Shown here: positions 5,937-12,650 of the stretch, piece after piece
How positions within the stretch are numbered: position 1 is the stretch's first letter
Layout of the letters: each line of letters opens with the position of its first letter
NCBI GenBank assembly: GCA_023411645.1
Contig: JAEYON010000019.1
Location: 1 to 16,762, forward strand
From: Bacillota bacterium
Lineage (GTDB): Bacteria > Bacillota > Clostridia > Acetivibrionales > DTU013
Reading direction: 5' to 3'
Length of the DNA stretch: 16,762 bases
Made by a program: the position numbers and the translations under genes
Notes under the pieces: model-generated
What the model was told of the DNA's origin: nothing
The model's input: only the letters and a program-made list of their open reading frames with translations
Databases searched by the model: none

Positions 5937-7871
5937 ATGAAGAAACTTGGAGAGTTTATATTTGTTATAGTGTCAGTAATACTGGCATTATCTTTGGCAG
6001 CATGCACAATACAGGCCACAAACGGCCCGGGACAGGCAGAAAGGACGCCTATCAATGATAGTTCAAGCGGAGAGACTTCCGGCACTATATCAAATGGAGC
6101 TCCATCGGGGACTGCCGATGAAAAGAGCGACGGTACCGGAGTACAAGAAGAAGCCTCTTCAGAAATATATCCTGCGAAAAAATCCTCATCAGGCGAGTCA
6201 AAATGGGGTTATATTGACCGTTTAGGCAGGTTTGTCATTCAGCCGGCATTTTCACAGGCTTACAGGTTCCAGAAAAACGGGCTTGCGGTGGTAATGGTTG
6301 ACAATAAAGCGGGGATTATAGACCGTTCGGGGAAGTTTATTGTGAGCCCGGCCTACAATTATATCGGGCAGTACAACGACGGGCTTGCGATTGCATATGA
6401 CGGTGAGGAGAGTGTCGTATTGGATGAGAAAGGCAATGTTATTTCAGAAAAATACGCATTCATCGGCAGCTACAGCTCCAATCGTGCAGCCTATACCATC
6501 GATTTCGGCAATGGGCAATGGGTAAGCGGCTATCTGGATGAGAAAGGGAAACCGGTCATAAAGGCAGGCTATGAGCAAGCGATGGACTTTGAAGGAGACC
6601 GGGCCGTTGTAAAAATGGCTTCCGGCAATTATGAGCTGATAGACCCCAGCGGCAATGTAGTCAAAACTTTTGATCATCGTTATGTAGGTGAGATTTCGGA
6701 AGGGATGATGATGTATCAGCCGATAGACAGCGAAAAGTATGGATATATGGATATAAATGGAAACATAGTCATATCGCCTTCCTTTATCTACGCTGAAAAC
6801 TTTAAAGGAGGCAATGCTGTTGTCGATTTGTCCGAAGACTATTCTGTCAGAAAGCTTGGATTAATTGATAAAAAAGGCCGGTTTGTCATAGAGGCGCAGT
6901 ATAATGAGCTACTGCAGCTTGGAGAGGGAATGACCGCAGCGGGTGCGCCGATTGATCCGCAGAACATATTTGGCAGCTTTAAATATGCACTAGTCGGCGC
7001 AGATGGTAAGCTCAGGACAGACTTTACTTTTTACAGGATTGATTCTTTTCATGAGGGGATTGCCTCTGCACAGGATGCTACAGGGACGTTTTTCATTGAC
7101 GCCTCAGGCAATATGTTAAAAAATCTTCCTTCAGCACAAGGGGCTGGAAGCCTTGAAAATCTGGATGGATTGATCTATGCAGATATTGACCAAAGACCTT
7201 ATTATATGGATCAGCAGGGCACGGTTGTATACAAGCCGTCAACGGAAACGACCCTTGACAATGGGATTGTCGTATCCGAAGGCAAGTATAAACCAAATAG
7301 GGATTACATAGTTTATTATCCGATTCTAAGCAATCTGGAAGACCTTCAGATTCAAGAGAAAGTAAACGAAAAACTGCGGGATGTCTGGACGCGCAGCACG
7401 ACAACATCTATCAAGCAAACCGATACGCTTAATAATAATTATATAGGCAGTTTCTCAATCAGTTTGCATCACAGAAACCTGCTGGTACTAAACGAATCAG
7501 GGTATGATTATCCCATTGGGGCGGCCCACGGTATGCCGCTGCAGCAGTACGTTCATGTGGACACGAAAACGGGGACATTTTATGAACTGAAGGACCTGTT
7601 TAAGGCCGGAAGCGATTATTCCTCCGTTTTGAGTGCAATCGTACAAAAGCAGATCGAAGCGCAATCGGAGGAAATCGGTGTGATGGCCGGCAGCTATGAA
7701 GGCATCAGATCTGACCATCCGTTCTACCTGACTGAGGATGCTCTCAACCTCTATTTCTATCCCTATGAAATTGCACCATATGCGGCTGGATTCCCGACGT
7801 TTAAGGTATCCTTCGGAGAAATCGAGGAGCTCATCGACAAAACAGGGGACTTTTGGCTTTCCTTCAACTGA
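5937..7871 (+). CDS. WG-repeat lipoprotein with C-terminal DUF4163/DUF3298-like domain
   Basis: The 644-residue protein starts with a lipoprotein signal: basic MKK, a hydrophobic core and lipobox LAAC with the lipidated C23. A low-complexity Ser/Gly/Thr linker (about 30-88) follows. From residue 89 come roughly nine WG-type repeats of about 40-50 residues, each with a core like KWGYIDRLGRFVIQPAF (for example KAGIIDRSGKFIVSPAY, KYGYMDINGNIVISPSF, KLGLIDKKGRFVIEAQY). The last about 190 residues (from 451) look like the RsiV-type DUF4163 plus DUF3298 pair: YPIGAAHGMP near 525, and FYPYEIAPYAAGFPTFKVSF near 607-626. It is therefore an extracellular, membrane-tethered protein; the function of WG repeats is not established. 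The start has GGAGG only 4 bases before the ATG, which is tight. It is followed by an unusual structured gap. It stands alone on its strand up to the HD gene. Confidence 0.85.
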   Translation: MKKLGEFIFVIVSVILALSLAACTIQATNGPGQAERTPINDSSSGETSGTISNGAPSGTADEKSDGTGVQEEASSEIYPAKKSSSGESKWGYIDRLGRFVIQPAFSQAYRFQKNGLAVVMVDNKAGIIDRSGKFIVSPAYNYIGQYNDGLAIAYDGEESVVLDEKGNVISEKYAFIGSYSSNRAAYTIDFGNGQWVSGYLDEKGKPVIKAGYEQAMDFEGDRAVVKMASGNYELIDPSGNVVKTFDHRYVGEISEGMMMYQPIDSEKYGYMDINGNIVISPSFIYAENFKGGNAVVDLSEDYSVRKLGLIDKKGRFVIEAQYNELLQLGEGMTAAGAPIDPQNIFGSFKYALVGADGKLRTDFTFYRIDSFHEGIASAQDATGTFFIDASGNMLKNLPSAQGAGSLENLDGLIYADIDQRPYYMDQQGTVVYKPSTETTLDNGIVVSEGKYKPNRDYIVYYPILSNLEDLQIQEKVNEKLRDVWTRSTTTSIKQTDTLNNNYIGSFSISLHHRNLLVLNESGYDYPIGAAHGMPLQQYVHVDTKTGTFYELKDLFKAGSDYSSVLSAIVQKQIEAQSEEIGVMAGSYEGIRSDHPFYLTEDALNLYFYPYEIAPYAAGFPTFKVSFGEIEELIDKTGDFWLSFN

Positions 7872-8013
7872 GCAGGTGGTTATTCAGGGCAGAGTACATG
7901 CTCCGGAAGTGTACAGGGACGGCAGCCGTCAGCGCCGTTTATTCCGGTTATGTTTCCAAGCACCTACAGAGTGCTCCCCCGAATAACTACGTCAATTTAC
8001 GGAGCACCTGCTC
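7870..8013. ncRNA. Candidate structured RNA or folded element in a non-coding gap
   Basis: This gap (7872-8104) holds no convincing gene. GAGCAGGTG (7870-7878) pairs perfectly with CACCTGCTC (8005-8013), and the adjoining GTTATTC (7879-7885) with GAATAAC (7981-7987), leaving a 17-base bulge on the 3' side. Inside are CCGGAA/TTCCGG (7903-7908/7942-7947) around GACGG/CCGTC (7918-7922/7926-7930), and AGCAC/GTGCT (7959-7963/7971-7975). The pairings nest without conflict into a branched fold. An alternative GTACA/TGTAC pairing (7894-7898/7910-7914) competes with one arm. I match it to no known riboswitch class; the transcribed strand is unknown. Confidence 0.35.
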
Positions 8014-8030
8014 TGGAAGTGTACAGGGCA
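7899..8030 (+). repeat. Duplicated 20-mer flanking the gap
   Basis: TGCTCCGGAAGTGTACAGGG (7899-7918) recurs as the same 20-mer with one change (C to T, TGCTCT...) at 8009-8028, 110 bases apart in direct orientation. The second copy contains the TGTACA that serves as a possible -35 box for the HD gene. The pair could be a regulator binding site in two copies, or the direct-repeat footprint of a past rearrangement. Confidence 0.6.
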
Positions 8031-8048
8031 GGGATTTTGTGGTATGAT
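8020..8048 (+). promoter_or_regulatory. Promoter for the HD-domain operon
   Basis: TGTACA (8020-8025, 4 of 6 to the -35 consensus), 17 bases, then TATGAT (8043-8048) with a TGG extension directly before it. The -10 overlaps a small ATGAT/ATCAT dyad (8044-8048/8054-8058). Transcription would begin near 8055, about 50 bases before the ATG. Confidence 0.5.
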
Positions 8049-8104
8049 TTTTCTATCATCAGCACTTACAAAATATTGCGCATGGATTTAAAGGGGGGCG
8101 GTCA

Positions 8105-9301
8105 ATGATAAGGGAGGGCTTTCTTCGTTTCATTTACCAGGCTGCAAGCATGCAGCGCTGGAATGACCATATAAGACCTCACAAAGGTTTTACTGAACTG
8201 GACAAGCAGGCTCACAAGCTGTTCTATGCGTATGTGATAGGCAAATTTGAAGAAGAGACCAACCCCATCGATTGGACAAAGCTGATAGAAGGAGCACTGT
8301 TTGAGTTGTTTCAGCGGATTGTGCTGACGGACATCAAACCAACTATTTTCCACCTTTTGATGGAAAAGCACGGCCCCGAGATCAACGAGCTTGTGGTGAA
8401 AAGGCTGATTGAATTAGGTATTAATGATATTGAGCCGGATTTCGGCGGCAGAATGAGAAAATATTTATTCGACCCCGAATACAGCCGTCATGAAAAAACG
8501 ATTCTCAGTGCGTCCCATTACCTTGCAACCGATTGGGAGTTCAAAATAGTCTATCATTTATCCTCTGATCTATTTGGAATCGAGGATACAAAAAGAAACA
8601 TAGAAAAACAACTTGAGAAGCATCAGAATATCAGTGGGGTCAGCAAGCTTGTGTTTAACCGCGGCGCCGTAGATTTTCTTAATCTTGTCGGGCAATTGAG
8701 GTTCCAGCAAAGATGGGCTCAAACCCAGAGAATTCCTGAAACATCAGTCGCCGGTCATATGTTAATTGTGGCGCTTGTGTCATATGTATTATCCCTGCAG
8801 ATGAATGCTTGTGAAAAACGAAAATATAACAACTTTTTTGCAGGTCTGTTTCACGACATGCCTGAGGTGTTGACAAGAGATATCATTTCACCTGTCAAAA
8901 ACTCAGTGGACGGGCTTGGAGATCTAATCAAATCCATTGAGGAGACGCAGATGAATGAAGTGCTGCTGCCCTTGCTTCCGAAGAACTGGCGGTCCGAGAT
9001 ACGCTATTTTTCGGAGAATGAATTTGCGGATAAGATCCTGCTTGATGGAAAGATTCTTGAGGTCAGTACTGAGAAAATCACGGAGTATTATAACGAAGCT
9101 GGGTTTTCGCCGGTGGACGGCAGTATCATCGAGTTCTGCGACAAATTTGCGGCGTACATGGAGGCATTTCTGTCCATAACGCACGGAATTAACTCTGAAA
9201 ATCTCCGGGACGGTTACAGCAGTCTTTATAAAAAATACAGCAGGAAAAAGATCGCTGGAATGGATATTGGTAAGCTTTTTGATTATTTTAAGTTGGAGTA
9301 A
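8105..9301 (+). CDS. YfbR-like HD-domain phosphohydrolase with a degenerate N-terminal HD copy
   Basis: The 398-residue protein has an intact HD domain in its C-terminal half. It resembles the dNMP 5'-nucleotidase YfbR: R203-W204 in RFQQRW, H218 in ETSVAGHML, H250-D251 in GLFHDMPEVLTRDIISPVK (with E254 and D259), and D346 in EFCDKFAAYME. E. coli YfbR has the same order (RW, SEH, HD-E-D, D) in about 200 residues. Residues 1-180 repeat the layout: MQRWND (16-21), ELDKQAH with H37, GALFELFQRIVLTDIKPT (63-80), and SASHYLATDWE (135-145). There the HD pair is replaced by E67-L68 and the last Asp by H138, so the N-terminal copy looks inactive. The start follows AAGGGGGG 6 bases upstream. The next gene begins 12 bases after the stop. 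Likely cytoplasmic; substrate unproven. Confidence 0.8.
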   Translation: MIREGFLRFIYQAASMQRWNDHIRPHKGFTELDKQAHKLFYAYVIGKFEEETNPIDWTKLIEGALFELFQRIVLTDIKPTIFHLLMEKHGPEINELVVKRLIELGINDIEPDFGGRMRKYLFDPEYSRHEKTILSASHYLATDWEFKIVYHLSSDLFGIEDTKRNIEKQLEKHQNISGVSKLVFNRGAVDFLNLVGQLRFQQRWAQTQRIPETSVAGHMLIVALVSYVLSLQMNACEKRKYNNFFAGLFHDMPEVLTRDIISPVKNSVDGLGDLIKSIEETQMNEVLLPLLPKNWRSEIRYFSENEFADKILLDGKILEVSTEKITEYYNEAGFSPVDGSIIEFCDKFAAYMEAFLSITHGINSENLRDGYSSLYKKYSRKKIAGMDIGKLFDYFKLE

Positions 9302-9313
9302 AGGACGGGCCGT

Positions 9314-9904
9314 ATGAATAAATATATGGGTTTTTACGAATTAAAGTCCCTAAGTCTTCCGACTGTACCCTGGCAGGAATTTACCCGGGAAACGGACCTG
9401 GATGCAGAACTTTTGTGGACGGTCAGGGTCGCTGTGGAAAAGGGAGACGATCATCATTTGCCGAGAGCTGTAGGCGTGACTGCGAGCGAAGCTGTCAGGA
9501 AAGGAAGGGAATTGCTTCAGAAATATGAGGGGAACGGGATCGTGATCTATTATCCCTACTTTATTGCTGAAAAGAGCGGCGTTTTGGACATAAACAGCAA
9601 AAGAGCTGTTATTGAAGCAGTAGAGAAGGATTTGTGGAATCTTGTGACCTTCGGAAGAAAGAACGTGACCGTTATAATACCGGCAGAACATGATGCGGAG
9701 TATTTTGGGGAAGCGGGTTTTCTTGATAAAAACGAGCTTGAGGAACTGCTCAAATGCGGCTCGGTCATGTCAGGCCGCTACAGGCAGGAGCTCAGCGAGG
9801 GGAAATCCATTCTGGCGGAGTGGAGCTATGCATACAATACAGATATCCGGTTCGAACCCATTGGCGAAAGATATCTTGTGCTTTATGAGCTTAGGACGGT
9901 ATAG
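9314..9904 (+). CDS. Hypothetical protein co-transcribed with the HD gene
   Basis: I do not recognise this 196-residue protein. It starts 12 bases after the HD gene's stop, with AAGGAC as a weak ribosome binding site, so it is very likely in the same operon. There is no signal peptide or membrane segment; it should be cytoplasmic. Composition is mixed alpha/beta: a predicted helix ASEAVRKGRELLQKYEG (57-73), hydrophobic strands (GIVIYYPYFIAEKSGVLDI, 75-93; NVTVIIPAEH, 116-125), and a helix-rich Glu/Leu stretch (LDKNELEELLKCG, 137-149). The C-terminal IRFEPIGERYLVLYEL looks like a closing beta hairpin. The operon partner is a putative nucleotidase, so a shared pathway is possible, but nothing in the sequence names it. 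Confidence 0.75.
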   Translation: MNKYMGFYELKSLSLPTVPWQEFTRETDLDAELLWTVRVAVEKGDDHHLPRAVGVTASEAVRKGRELLQKYEGNGIVIYYPYFIAEKSGVLDINSKRAVIEAVEKDLWNLVTFGRKNVTVIIPAEHDAEYFGEAGFLDKNELEELLKCGSVMSGRYRQELSEGKSILAEWSYAYNTDIRFEPIGERYLVLYELRTV

Positions 9905-10002
9905 CATATAAAAGTCCTATGGTAGGGTTTCCGTAATCATTGCATCTGAATATATTAGTAATGATTGAAAATGGTGGCGGAAATGAATACGAGAGGACTA
10001 TC

Positions 10003-10926
10003 ATGGGAAAGAAAAAGACTGAAAGAAAACACAGGCTGTCAGAATACACAACAGCCCAGTTGCCGGCAGGCTCGGTGATCCAATTTGTTTATTACGAGGA
10101 TTTTGACAATGATGGCCGGAAGGAAGCGATCATAGGTATTTCCCGGTTTACTCCATTCCCTCCGGATTCGGCGATCATTCTGGTGAAAGAGAATGAAGGC
10201 TCATTCAATCATAGCTGGATGTACTTTTCAGATAATGCTTATGCAGCTTTTGGGATTATTGACAATGCAGCCGTAGCCGACACGGATGGCGATGGGGTTC
10301 CGGAGCTGGTTGTATCAAGGTTGCTGAGCCATGAACAGGATATTGATATACATGTCTTTGATTGGCCGGATAAGGAGACGTTAAAAATATGGAACAGCGG
10401 CAGAACTTTTTTTCACGGCAGTATGGAACTGAATGATATTGACCATGACGGAATCAGTGAGATTCTTGTGGAGAGCGGCACCTTAACGGGAGAAGAAATT
10501 ATTGCTCTGAATGAGTCCTGCTATCATGTCAGAGAGGGGTTTTCCTACAAATGGGATGGCGAGGGATACACGTCAACGGCAAATCAGGTACGGATGCCGT
10601 ATGTAAGTTACAATACAGCTGTTGATTTTCTTAAAGCGATCTGGAAGCGGGATTATGACAGTGCGTATGATATGGTAATCCTGCCCGGGTTTTTAGGACT
10701 TGCCGGACTGGACGACAGCAGCCCTGAGGCTTTCAGGAGTTATATAGTGAAGAATGTGATGCCGCACCTGATGCGTAATCTGTCAAAGGGTCAGCTTATA
10801 CCGACGGAGCCCTTTGATACTTGCTGCAAGTTCATGGGAGCAGAGGATTGCTTTACGATAGAACTGGTTTGTGAAAAAAACAGAATTCAGATTTTAAGCC
10901 TGATTATCTCAAAAAAAAGTTTTTAA
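10003..10926 (+). CDS. Protein with FG-GAP/VCBS-like DxDxDG repeats
   Basis: The frame is open from a TTG at 9940, but I choose ATG 10003 (307 residues) because GAGAGG lies 6 bases upstream; the TTG and the ATG at 9961 have no ribosome binding site. Three stretches match the calcium-binding loop of FG-GAP/VCBS repeats: DFDNDGRKEAIIG, DTDGDGVPELVV and DIDHDGISEILVE. They are spaced 50-60 residues apart in the N-terminal two thirds and likely form beta-propeller-like blades. The C-terminal 110 residues (from about VDFLKAIWKRDYDSAYDMVI) are a different, unrecognised domain. Most such repeats are extracellular, yet no signal peptide is visible: the N-terminus (MGKKKTERKHRLSEY) is basic and hydrophilic. 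So the protein may be cytoplasmic or exported another way. It lies 98 bases after the previous gene; I see no clear promoter. Confidence 0.75.
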   Translation: MGKKKTERKHRLSEYTTAQLPAGSVIQFVYYEDFDNDGRKEAIIGISRFTPFPPDSAIILVKENEGSFNHSWMYFSDNAYAAFGIIDNAAVADTDGDGVPELVVSRLLSHEQDIDIHVFDWPDKETLKIWNSGRTFFHGSMELNDIDHDGISEILVESGTLTGEEIIALNESCYHVREGFSYKWDGEGYTSTANQVRMPYVSYNTAVDFLKAIWKRDYDSAYDMVILPGFLGLAGLDDSSPEAFRSYIVKNVMPHLMRNLSKGQLIPTEPFDTCCKFMGAEDCFTIELVCEKNRIQILSLIISKKSF

Positions 10927-10987
10927 AAAATATCATATATTGGAACAATAGTTGGATTATTTCGTCATAATGCTTGAACGACTTTTA

Positions 10988-11016
10988 TTGAACACCCGTA
11001 TTTTATGTGGTATGAT
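10988..11016 (+). promoter_or_regulatory. Strong sigma-A-type promoter for the PP2C-like/LysM gene
   Basis: TTGAAC (10988-10993), exactly 17 bases, then TATGAT (11011-11016) with a TGG extension. Transcription would start near 11023, leaving about 77 bases of leader before the ATG at 11100. A second TTGAAC lies 15 bases further upstream. Together with the AGGAGG ribosome binding site, this suggests good expression. Confidence 0.7.
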
Positions 11017-11099
11017 AATTATATTGTATTAGCAGGGTCTCTTAAATATTGTTCATATTCGGAAAATATTCTTTATACAAAAGATGAGGAGGTATATGT

Positions 11100-12452
11100 A
11101 TGGAAAATACCATCAAAATATCATTCTCCGCAGTCACACATACAGGCGCCGCATATACGGTGAATGAAGACAGAGTATTTGCAAATGGAAAGTTTTTGTC
11201 TCCCAGTTCAGCAGACTATGCCCAGATATCACTCGAACTCAACGACAGCAAATGTTTTTTTGCTTTGTCTGAAAATATGGAGGATGAGGAATCAGGCATT
11301 TCCCTTATAAGCGATCTGAAAAAATTCCATCAGAAAGCGATGGCCAGTTCGAAGGATATTCAGGTTAAGCTGGATGAATTAGTTCAATGTATAGAGCAGT
11401 CCGGTAATCTTCTTCACAGCATTTCGCTTGGTGACAACGACCTTCAGGAAAGAAAGCCTTCCTTTGCCGGTATATTGATTGACGAAGGGCATATTGCCGC
11501 AGTCAATCTGGGAAATTGCAGGATTTACAAGCTGGAAGGTGATACCTTTAAGCTTTTGGTAAATGATTATAAAAGGGCCGAAAGGCTTCTCAAGATGGGC
11601 ATTATCAGCAATGAGCAGGCTGAAATGCTCTCCGGACAGCAAAGAGCAACTATGGATGAAGGCCGGTTCACAGTGAAAAAATCCGACATTAATTCCGTTA
11701 AAGAAGGTACCGTTTATCTGATTTGCAGCAATGCACTTGCCGAGGCGGTCAATGAGGACAGTATTTATGATATACTCGGCTCTAACACCGGTCCGGATGA
11801 GGCTGCCGACAAGCTTGTAACCGAAGCGCTCAGGAGCGAACCTGAGGGTAGCGTTACTGCGTTGGTGCTCAGGATTGAGAGTGCAGGAGCGGTACAGACC
11901 CCGATCCCAGGCCCGAGGGCCGTACAATATCGTTCATCCGCAGCAAGGGTTCCTTCCAGGCAGATGAAGGTCACTGCATCAAAGCGCAGAAGCTCTGTGG
12001 ATGTAAGTAAGATCATTTCCATTGCCGTTCTTATAGTTTTGGCTACAGCTGTCATTTTTGGCGGATTCAGGCTGATTAAAATGATTCGGAATCCTCAGGC
12101 ACAGAACGTTTCCGGTGATCAAGAGACAACGCAGGAAGATTCGACAGGCACGGAGGAATCATCAACAAGCTATATCCCCGATGATGATACGGAAGGTGAC
12201 GTAACGGCGGGCGATGATGAGGATATTGATGAAACCGCGGAACCGGACGTGGAGGATGTTGAAGATACGATGCCCAATCCGGAGCTGGTCGACGGATATT
12301 ATACCGTTAAGAACGGTGATATGCTGATGGTCATTGCCAGGAAATTCTATGGTGATGAAAGCAAGTATACACTTATCATGAAAGCCAACAATATGACAAA
12401 TGCCGATGTTATTTATCCCGGGCAGAAGCTAAAGATTCCACCGGCGGAATAG
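11100..12452 (+). CDS. Membrane protein with degenerate PP2C-like domain, acidic linker and LysM
   Basis: Domain order over 450 residues: a PP2C-type phosphatase fold (about 1-260), a basic linker rich in Arg/Lys/Ser (272-300), one membrane segment (IISIAVLIVLATAVIFGGFRL, 305-325), a strongly acidic Asp/Glu/Thr linker (337-392) and a LysM domain (399-447, YTVKNGDMLMVIARKFYGDE to DVIYPGQKLKIP). PP2C landmarks are recognisable: VNEDRVF (21-27), the A-x-x-GDSR motif seen as AAVNLGNCRIYKL (133-145), and CSNAL (209-213) where active enzymes have SDG. The metal-binding Asp residues of DG, SDG and DN are absent (SEN, SNA, GS), so it is probably catalytically dead. LysM should bind peptidoglycan outside and the PP2C fold should lie inside, which would suit a wall-to-cytoplasm sensor or tether. 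AGGAGG lies 7 bases before the ATG. The next operon encodes chaperones. Confidence 0.8.
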   Translation: MENTIKISFSAVTHTGAAYTVNEDRVFANGKFLSPSSADYAQISLELNDSKCFFALSENMEDEESGISLISDLKKFHQKAMASSKDIQVKLDELVQCIEQSGNLLHSISLGDNDLQERKPSFAGILIDEGHIAAVNLGNCRIYKLEGDTFKLLVNDYKRAERLLKMGIISNEQAEMLSGQQRATMDEGRFTVKKSDINSVKEGTVYLICSNALAEAVNEDSIYDILGSNTGPDEAADKLVTEALRSEPEGSVTALVLRIESAGAVQTPIPGPRAVQYRSSAARVPSRQMKVTASKRRSSVDVSKIISIAVLIVLATAVIFGGFRLIKMIRNPQAQNVSGDQETTQEDSTGTEESSTSYIPDDDTEGDVTAGDDEDIDETAEPDVEDVEDTMPNPELVDGYYTVKNGDMLMVIARKFYGDESKYTLIMKANNMTNADVIYPGQKLKIPPAE

Positions 12453-12488
12453 GAAGAGCTATGGGTACAGGCTCTGATTCTATGCGCG

Positions 12489-12506
12489 GAAAATAATATT
12501 ATTTTC
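12489..12506. terminator. AT-rich palindrome after the LysM gene, possible weak terminator
   Basis: GAAAATAATATTATTTTC is a perfect 18-base palindrome, followed by TTGATTTTTT. An AGAGC/GCTCT pairing (12455-12459/12471-12475) precedes it. The T-run fits termination of the LysM transcript, but the stem is weak and its loop would be tight. The same bases abut the -35 box of the next promoter, so it may instead be a binding site. Confidence 0.3.
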
Positions 12507-12534
12507 TTGATTTTTTCCCAAAGCGGAGTATAAT
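12507..12534 (+). promoter_or_regulatory. Sigma-A-type promoter of the dnaJ-like/clpB operon
   Basis: TTGATT (12507-12512), 16 bases, and a perfect TATAAT (12529-12534). Transcription should start near 12541, directly at the CtsR operator. The leader to the DnaJ start is about 110 bases. Confidence 0.75.
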
Positions 12535-12542
12535 AATAAATA

Positions 12543-12559
12543 GGTCAAAGAAAGTCAAA
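12543..12559 (+). promoter_or_regulatory. CtsR operator
   Basis: GGTCAAA-GAA-AGTCAAA is a tandem heptad repeat with a 3-base spacer and fits the published CtsR consensus (RGTCAAA NAN RGTCAAA) at every position. It covers the predicted transcription start, so bound CtsR would block transcription and release it on heat stress. No CIRCE element (the HrcA site) is present. The ctsR gene is not in the window. Confidence 0.85.
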
Positions 12560-12560
12560 G

Positions 12561-12600
12561 TCAGCATTTCTGTAAGAGTAAAGTTTTATGGGAATGCTGA
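12561..12600 (+). promoter_or_regulatory. Leader hairpin upstream of the DnaJ-like gene
   Basis: TCAGCATTTC (12561-12570) pairs with GGAATGCTGA (12591-12600) with one G-U pair, giving a 10-bp stem and a 20-base loop. It lies in the 5' leader about 50 bases before the ATG. It could protect the mRNA or tune translation with temperature; no U-run follows, so it is not a terminator. Confidence 0.35.
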
Positions 12601-12650
12601 ATGTTACATACTACAGATTGGTGCTTTTTAGCGTGTGATGAGGTGTTTAT

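Noticed and set aside
7872..8104. A small protein gene in the gap after the lipoprotein
   Set aside because: Open frames here are short or are continuations of frames overlapping the lipoprotein end, with no ribosome binding site and no coherent composition.
12453..12650. CIRCE element (HrcA site) before the chaperone operon
   Set aside because: I looked for TTAGCACTC-N9-GAGTGCTAA; only TTTTAGCGTG occurs, without the matching half. The control site present is the CtsR type.
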